NCBI GenBank assembly: GCA_016748015.1
Contig: JAAOMT010000672.1
Location: 443,094 to 507,093 of the forward strand
From: Geosiphon pyriformis
Lineage: Eukaryota > Glomeromycota > Glomeromycetes > Archaeosporales > Geosiphonaceae
Direction: 5' to 3'
Length of the DNA stretch: 64,000 nt
Part shown: in pieces, positions 58,561 to 64,000 of the stretch
Position numbering within the stretch: the first letter of the stretch is position 1
Layout: each line of letters opens with the position of its first letter
Position numbers and translations under genes: made by a program
Notes under the pieces: generated by a model
Told to the model about the DNA's origin: nothing
What the model saw: only the letters and a program-made list of their open reading frames with translations
Database searches by the model: none

Positions 58561-60385
58561 GAAAAAAAGACAATTCTGAAGAGACACAAGATGCCACCCA
58601 AGATACAACAATATAATAGAAGCCAATTTATCTAAAATCCTGGATTTTCTATGGATAAACCTTCAAATCCTGGGTTGTGTTATTAGTTATTTCAATTTAT
58701 TTATTGATATTTAATATGAAATGATTTGAAACTGTTAAATAATTTGACCAAAGAATTGGTTGTTTATAATAACATTTTGGCTATAAAAAATTATAATTTA
58801 TAGTTTATATATTTTTTAGTTAAGGAAATTTAAAATGTAGTTATTTAGAATCACTTACTCCATTTTTGAGTGTGAAGGCTATTAACTGTAAAACATTTTC
58901 TTCTCAATGATATTTAAAGTTCTTTTATTTTTTGAATATAATATATTTATTTTTAATATTTTATCCTAAATAATTATTTCAAATTGATTATAATTATGCA
59001 AATTTATTAAAGCATAAAATAGTTTATATATTTCTCAGATGAATATTAGTTAAGAATGTTATTTTAGATTTTTCTAAAAGGGGTTTAATTAAATAAACTC
59101 GTTGTTTTAATGTCATTTATTTGATAATTATTTAGAAATTTTTAATTTTTAAAGAAAGGAGAATTTATTTGAATGCTTCAAATGATATTTTATATATTTA
59201 GCGTCAGAAAATTTTATAAAAACAAATAAAAAATACCATATTTTTGAAAAAATTGATAGTGTTAAAATATTAAATGTCAAAGGAAAATCTGTAATAAAAA
59301 AAATTTAGTTTCATTTACAATATTAAAAATGGAAAGTGTTAACAAACAATTTCTATTAATCTATTGTAATTTCTAATTTCTTCATTTATCATTATTTGGA
59401 CTATTAAAATTGAAAAACACGTAAAAGATTTTTTTATTTCCAACTACAATGTATGCTTCTTAATTAAAATACACTTTGTTGTTTATTTATAAAATGTTTC
59501 ATTTTAAAAAATGATTGAATTTTTATATTAATTAAAAAATATTGTATATAATCCACTTAATAGTGCATTATTTTAAAAATATTTATTGTATAATTATAGT
59601 TATTTAATAAACATTATTATTTAAAAAACACATTAAATTTTGTTGTTTTTTTATCCAATTATTTTTGAAACAAAAAATTGATCTTTAATATTGTCAATTA
59701 ATTAAAATTAAATATGTTACATAAATTTTCTTACTTCAAATAAATTTATTTGTTATTTTTTAATGATAAAAATCAGTGTTTATTCCCAGCTGAAATCCAC
59801 AATGATTAACAATTGCTCACAGAAGAAGCTGAACATGAAAAAAAAGGGATAATTCGAATATCTCGCTGTTAAAGAATTATAAACAGCCAAGAGTAAATAA
59901 AGTAATAAATATTATTTAACGCAATAATTTTCGCTATTATTTAAATAAAAAGTAATAACTCCTAAATGTTTGCCGCGTTCAGTGTATTGTGTCCGATTTG
60001 GAAAAATATTCGAAAAAGAGTTTCTGCTTAATTAGATGCTAGAAGCTACTAAAAAACACATTAAATATTTGAATAACTTAAAATTAGTAAAATATTTATC
60101 TTTCGCAAGGATAATCATGTTTCAAAATAATAATTGGATTTATATGACGGGTTTCAAAATTCATCATATTTTCATTAAAAAGATATAAATGTTTGGTCTC
60201 ATCTTGTTATCTTTTGAATAAATATGTATTCAGACACATGAAGGATGTGATTATCCAAATAATGCAAAAGATCATAATACATATACAAGAAGGATTTCAT
60301 TTTGTTCCAAATTAAAAGAGGATACTAGTTTCAAACCGAAATTTACAACTTTTTAAAATTCATTGTCAAGATTTTTGTTGTTACC
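58561..60385. other. AT-rich sequence without gene
   Basis: Intergenic DNA ahead of the lipase-like gene; promoter elements could not be identified. Confidence 0.6.
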
Positions 60386-61891
60386 ATGTATAAGCGATGT
60401 ATTAACTCTCGTCTAAATTTTAAACATCAATTTGTTACCTTTGGCTTATTAATCTTCTTTTTGATATTTCTCCACATATCATCGTTCAATTTATTTATTT
60501 TGAACATTTCACTCTCAAATCAAAAACCAATATTTCAAAATTCTGTCGTCACAATCAAAAATAAAATTTATTCCAATAAAACCAATTCCTCGTTTTTTCA
60601 CCAGAAATTCTGGAAAAATATTGGACTTGAGCAAAGATCGATTCTTCATCCGCCTAAAAAACCATTCTATTCACAATATATTGGCCAAGTTATAGAGAAA
60701 ATGAATCTAATAGCCAATTATTCTAATCTAGGTTTCTGTTCACGAAAAGACTACTTGAGAGCAGAAGGGCTCGATGAAAGCGAAATCCAAGGTTTGAAAT
60801 TGTAAAATTAAATCCCTTATTTTTCTACAAAATTTTGAAATATTTATTATAATTTTTTAATAGTGTGGTATGATATAATATCTGAAAAATCTATCAATAG
60901 TCTAATTGTAAGTTTTTCAGGTATTTTCTCCAAAAATTTTTGTTTCGAATTATTGAAATTAATTTCCTTCATCATACATTTGTTTAATTTCCTCTTTCTT
61001 TTTTTATAAAATTATAGGACCACAATTGACAAAAGATCAATGGGCAGCCCGAAAAATAGAATTAGTTCCCTTCAAAATCCATGGACTAAAACCAAACAAA
61101 TTAATCCTGGTAGACAAATTTCTTCAGGACAAGTTTTTGCGCGTGAAAAATCAGTTTCATACACAGCTTGCCATAGCTATTGGTACCACAACTCTCAATA
61201 AAATTATTTTTACTGGCTATGGAATTGGTGGTGGTAAGAGATCTTTAATAAAATCGTTTCTTTTACAAAGTTTCTAAAAATTAAAACAGAAATTTTTTAG
61301 CATATGCGGCTTTAAGTGGCCTAACATGGAGAATCGAATCTTATCTTGAAGATCAAGAGACTCCTGATAGCCTGGTTAAATTCTCGAATTTCGAAGTCCA
61401 AGTAATGACTTTCGGAGCTCCCCGGTTGGGAAATGTTGTTTTTGCTCAACTAACAAACAAATTCCTCAAAATTTATCGTGTGACTCATACAAATGATCAT
61501 GTCCCACAATTTCCAAGTCGTAAAATTGGAAATCACATTTTGGAACATCACGAATTAGAATTATGGATTGATTCAGTATCATGTGCATGCTCCCCCGACG
61601 CAGAATATTTTCTTTGGGAATGTCAAGGTTTTAAGCAAATATCAAAATCATGGAACCAAATTAAAATTTCAAATGAAACATTTTTTCCAGATGGTGGAAA
61701 TTCTGGGGAGAATTTGGTTTGTAAAAATTTCTCTTTTTAAGAAATTTTTCGAGGCAGATAGTTTATTTCTGAATTTAATTCTAATTTTTTTTTTAAAGGA
61801 ATGCAATTCAGGACAATCAATTGCTAAAGTTTTAAGCAATTTTATACATACTGGACCTTACTTTGGAGTGAAGATGGGGTACTGTGAGTAA
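60386..61891 (+). CDS. Class 3 lipase-like membrane protein lacking the catalytic serine
   Basis: Five exons (60386-60791, 60864-60920, 61018-61233, 61301-61716, 61799-61891) join in frame through GT-AG introns of 67-97 nt, giving about 395 aa. Residues about 18-45 (FGLLIFFLIFLHISSFNLFI) form a signal anchor, so the catalytic part should face the secretory lumen or outside. The alpha/beta-hydrolase parts are SLIVSFSGPQ (where Lipase_3 has the FRGT strand), TGYGIGGAYAALSGL at the nucleophile elbow, FGAPRLGNVVFAQL, VTHTNDHVPQFP (triad Asp) and HILEHHELELWI (triad His). The elbow normally reads GHSLGGA, so Ser is replaced by Gly. The end GENLECNSGQS...GPYFGVKMGYC with its cysteines is typical of fungal members. 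The frame is intact, which argues against simple decay. It may be a pseudoenzyme, or the family may use another residue. Confidence 0.85.
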
Positions 61892-63060
61892 TAATGATAG
61901 CAAAAACTTTCTCAAATACAGCTTTAGTTTGAATTCCTGAAATATCTCGAAAATTCTAAAAGGTCATTTGTAGATAATTGACTTTTAAAGTAGATTTTCC
62001 GATATTAATCTCATATTTTAACATTTTTGGTCCTGTTTTCACACATCAAAATGAAAAATTTAACAATACTCAAGAACTCAAGTTTTGAGTTCAATTGATC
62101 AATTCTATACATACTTTTATAAAAAAAACTCTCCTTAGAAGACAAAATAAAAAATGTACTAACAACTTTTTTTTGAAATTAGTAAATTGTAACATGTTAA
62201 ATTTTTTCAAAGGTTTACTTCATTAAATTTATAGGTTCAGATTAATTTATAATTTGGCTAAAAACTTTATAAGCTTATTAATTTTTTACTATTCACAACC
62301 AGAAATTCAAAACAAACCTCTAACCCAAACTCAATGTCATAACTAATTAGAATTTCATGAAAAAATAGTGTAATCAGTCGCAACTAATTTTTTATCAGAA
62401 TCATAATCTTTTGCTTTGAAATGGAACCAGTTGAAAATTTTGAAACTTTAAAAATGCCATCTTTATTATAAACATCATTGTAAAAAATTTAAATTTCTTT
62501 ATATATAAATAAAAGATTTGTTTTATTAATAATTCATATGAAAAATAATTTGTTTAGATAAAATATTAAAATTGATTTAGTTTTTTATTTAATTGTCAAA
62601 TTATATCAATTTATAATTTCTTTAAGATTGATTTTAGATATACAAGCTCTTGAAAAAAGTTTAGTAACACTTTTTTTGTAATCAGATAAATCGGCATCCG
62701 CATTAGTATTACATCTATTTTGTTTATCTGAAATAAAAGTTTTAGATTTATGAGTTTTTATTTGGTAAATTTGTTTTGAATAAAAAAATGAAAATAAAAT
62801 GTTGTATAACACAAATCAAATATTTTACATAAAAATTCTTTTCAAATTATTTTCAAAACAATTAGCTATAAATTACAAAAACACTTAAAGGTATAAATTA
62901 ATATTCCTACATAAATAATCATTAAATATTATTTTAAATGTTGTCCTTTGCAATTAAATTAAAAAATTTCGGAGAGATATGAAAAATCAAAAGCATGAAC
63001 AAACTGGGGTTATAAAAGTTGGCTTTAAATGTTTTATCAAAGGCCGAAACATAAATTATA
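61892..63060. other. AT-rich sequence without gene
   Basis: A 68-codon minus frame at 62606-62812 (ends SRACISKINLKEIIN) is the only candidate and lacks support. Confidence 0.55.
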
Positions 63061-63230
63061 TCAATTCAATTGAGGTATTTTTTTTAAGAAATCCGTGTGA
63101 TATTTGTCTTTTCTAACATTAAAACTCTTATCCATATAATTTGTTTCACATCTTCATTGTGCCTATTGCAAATCTATCATTGAATGCTATGAAATTGCAA
63201 AAGACATTATAAATTTCTTAAGCTACAAAG
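63061..63230 (+). pseudogene. Small relic related to the Sel1/kinase pseudogene
   Basis: This stretch parallels 57895-58060. Shared pieces include gaggtatttttttt, a following gtgtgat, catctt...ttgcaaat and ttgaa.g.t, in the same order and spacing. It is therefore a second, more decayed copy of the junction between the Sel1 array and the kinase part. Confidence 0.5.
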
Positions 63231-64000
63231 CCATCGACTGCCGTTGGTATACCTGGGCGATTTAATATAATTAGTAATTTACTAGAAATTTATGGCTTTG
63301 CCTTTGTTTAATTATTAATAGGTAGCTCAAAGTGAAGAACTAACATGTTCTATAAATTTATTTTCCATATAATATTAATTGTTTTATGACCAATTAATAA
63401 AATTAATAAGATTTCAAATAAATTTTTATTTTGATATTGTTAAAACGATTATATTAATTAGAAAATATTTTACAAAATCTATGATTTAAAATTAGTATAT
63501 GTAAATCTTTTCAATATTTTTGCAGAAATTTTATTAAACAAAAACTTACTATTTGTATTTTTCAGGCAAACGATTTTTATTAATTTATTATATAAGAAAA
63601 TCATCACTTGATCAATTTTTAGTATTAAGTCAGAATTTTAATTTTATTGCAATCCAAAAATCACAATGCAACATTTTAATAAAAGTAATATTGTATTCAT
63701 ATAACACATAATGCATAAATCTTGGTTTAAAATTTAACAAACTGAATTATTATTCAAATACAAATTTTGATAATTATAATTTTAAATTATTTATCTGATT
63801 GTGTTTTTAAAACAAATATAAACATATTTACTGAATGTCAATGTGTGGTTTTAGTTTCTTTTTTTGAGTACTTGTGTGATAAGTTTTTTTTAAAACCCTT
63901 AATTTTAAAAGTGCAAATCGGATATTAAAGCAAGAAATTTATTATCACATGATCAATAAAATTTAAAAGAAGCCAAATCCATTAGCTAATTTTTATTTAT
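63231..64000. other. AT-rich sequence without gene
   Basis: Nothing recognised to the window end. Confidence 0.6.

Noticed and set aside
1-64000. tRNA, rRNA, CRISPR and telomere repeats
   Set aside because: Looked for cloverleaf-like GC blocks, rRNA-like conserved blocks, regularly spaced short repeats and TTAGGG arrays; none seen.

Overview
The window looks like nuclear DNA of an arbuscular mycorrhizal fungus (Glomeromycotina). The reasons are very AT-rich DNA, genes split by short GT-AG introns (about 60-100 nt), a protein kinase preceded by a CxxC...CxxC zinc ribbon of the type expanded in these fungi, relics of Sel1-repeat/kinase genes, and a decayed LINE of a family I recall from Rhizophagus and Gigaspora. 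The genus cannot be fixed from sequence alone. Real genes end in ordinary stop codons and use TGG for Trp, so the standard code applies.

Layout. 1-3492: a giant inverted repeat with an assembly gap in its left arm, carrying a decayed gene of unknown function in head-to-head duplicate. 4300-6200: relics (Tc1/mariner transposase, an unknown gene). 8532-12882: two divergent paralogous F-box-like genes with a zinc-binding motif. 15444-17858: a 12-exon cytochrome P450 with a frameshift near its C-terminus. 18214-19089 (minus): a protein with a probable GCR1-like DNA-binding domain. 20355-21447 (minus): a three-exon SAM-dependent methyltransferase. 22-26 kb: unknown coding fragments. 26358-30104 (minus): a 1173-residue, probably N-myristoylated protein kinase with a long disordered N-terminal half. 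30-40.5 kb: gene-poor DNA with simple repeats. 40.5-47.2 kb: a decayed LINE with endonuclease, reverse transcriptase and RNase H, almost without CpG. 47.8-49.3 kb: another T-rich retroelement relic. 49408-50738: a Tc1/mariner element with both terminal repeats and TA target duplications. 51.7-54.4 kb: small lineage-specific ORFs, one with a decayed tandem paralog. 56.5-58.6 kb: a Sel1-repeat/kinase pseudogene, with a smaller relic near 63.1 kb. 60386-61891: a five-exon class 3 lipase-like membrane protein whose catalytic serine is replaced.

The live genes form no evident pathway or cluster. They are single genes of large fungal families (F-box, P450, methyltransferase, kinase, lipase) separated by transposon debris. 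The most notable items are the giant palindrome, the serine-less lipase, the myristoylated kinase with small tail exons, and the transition-type decay of the LINE. I found no tRNA, rRNA, CRISPR or other clearly new multi-gene system.
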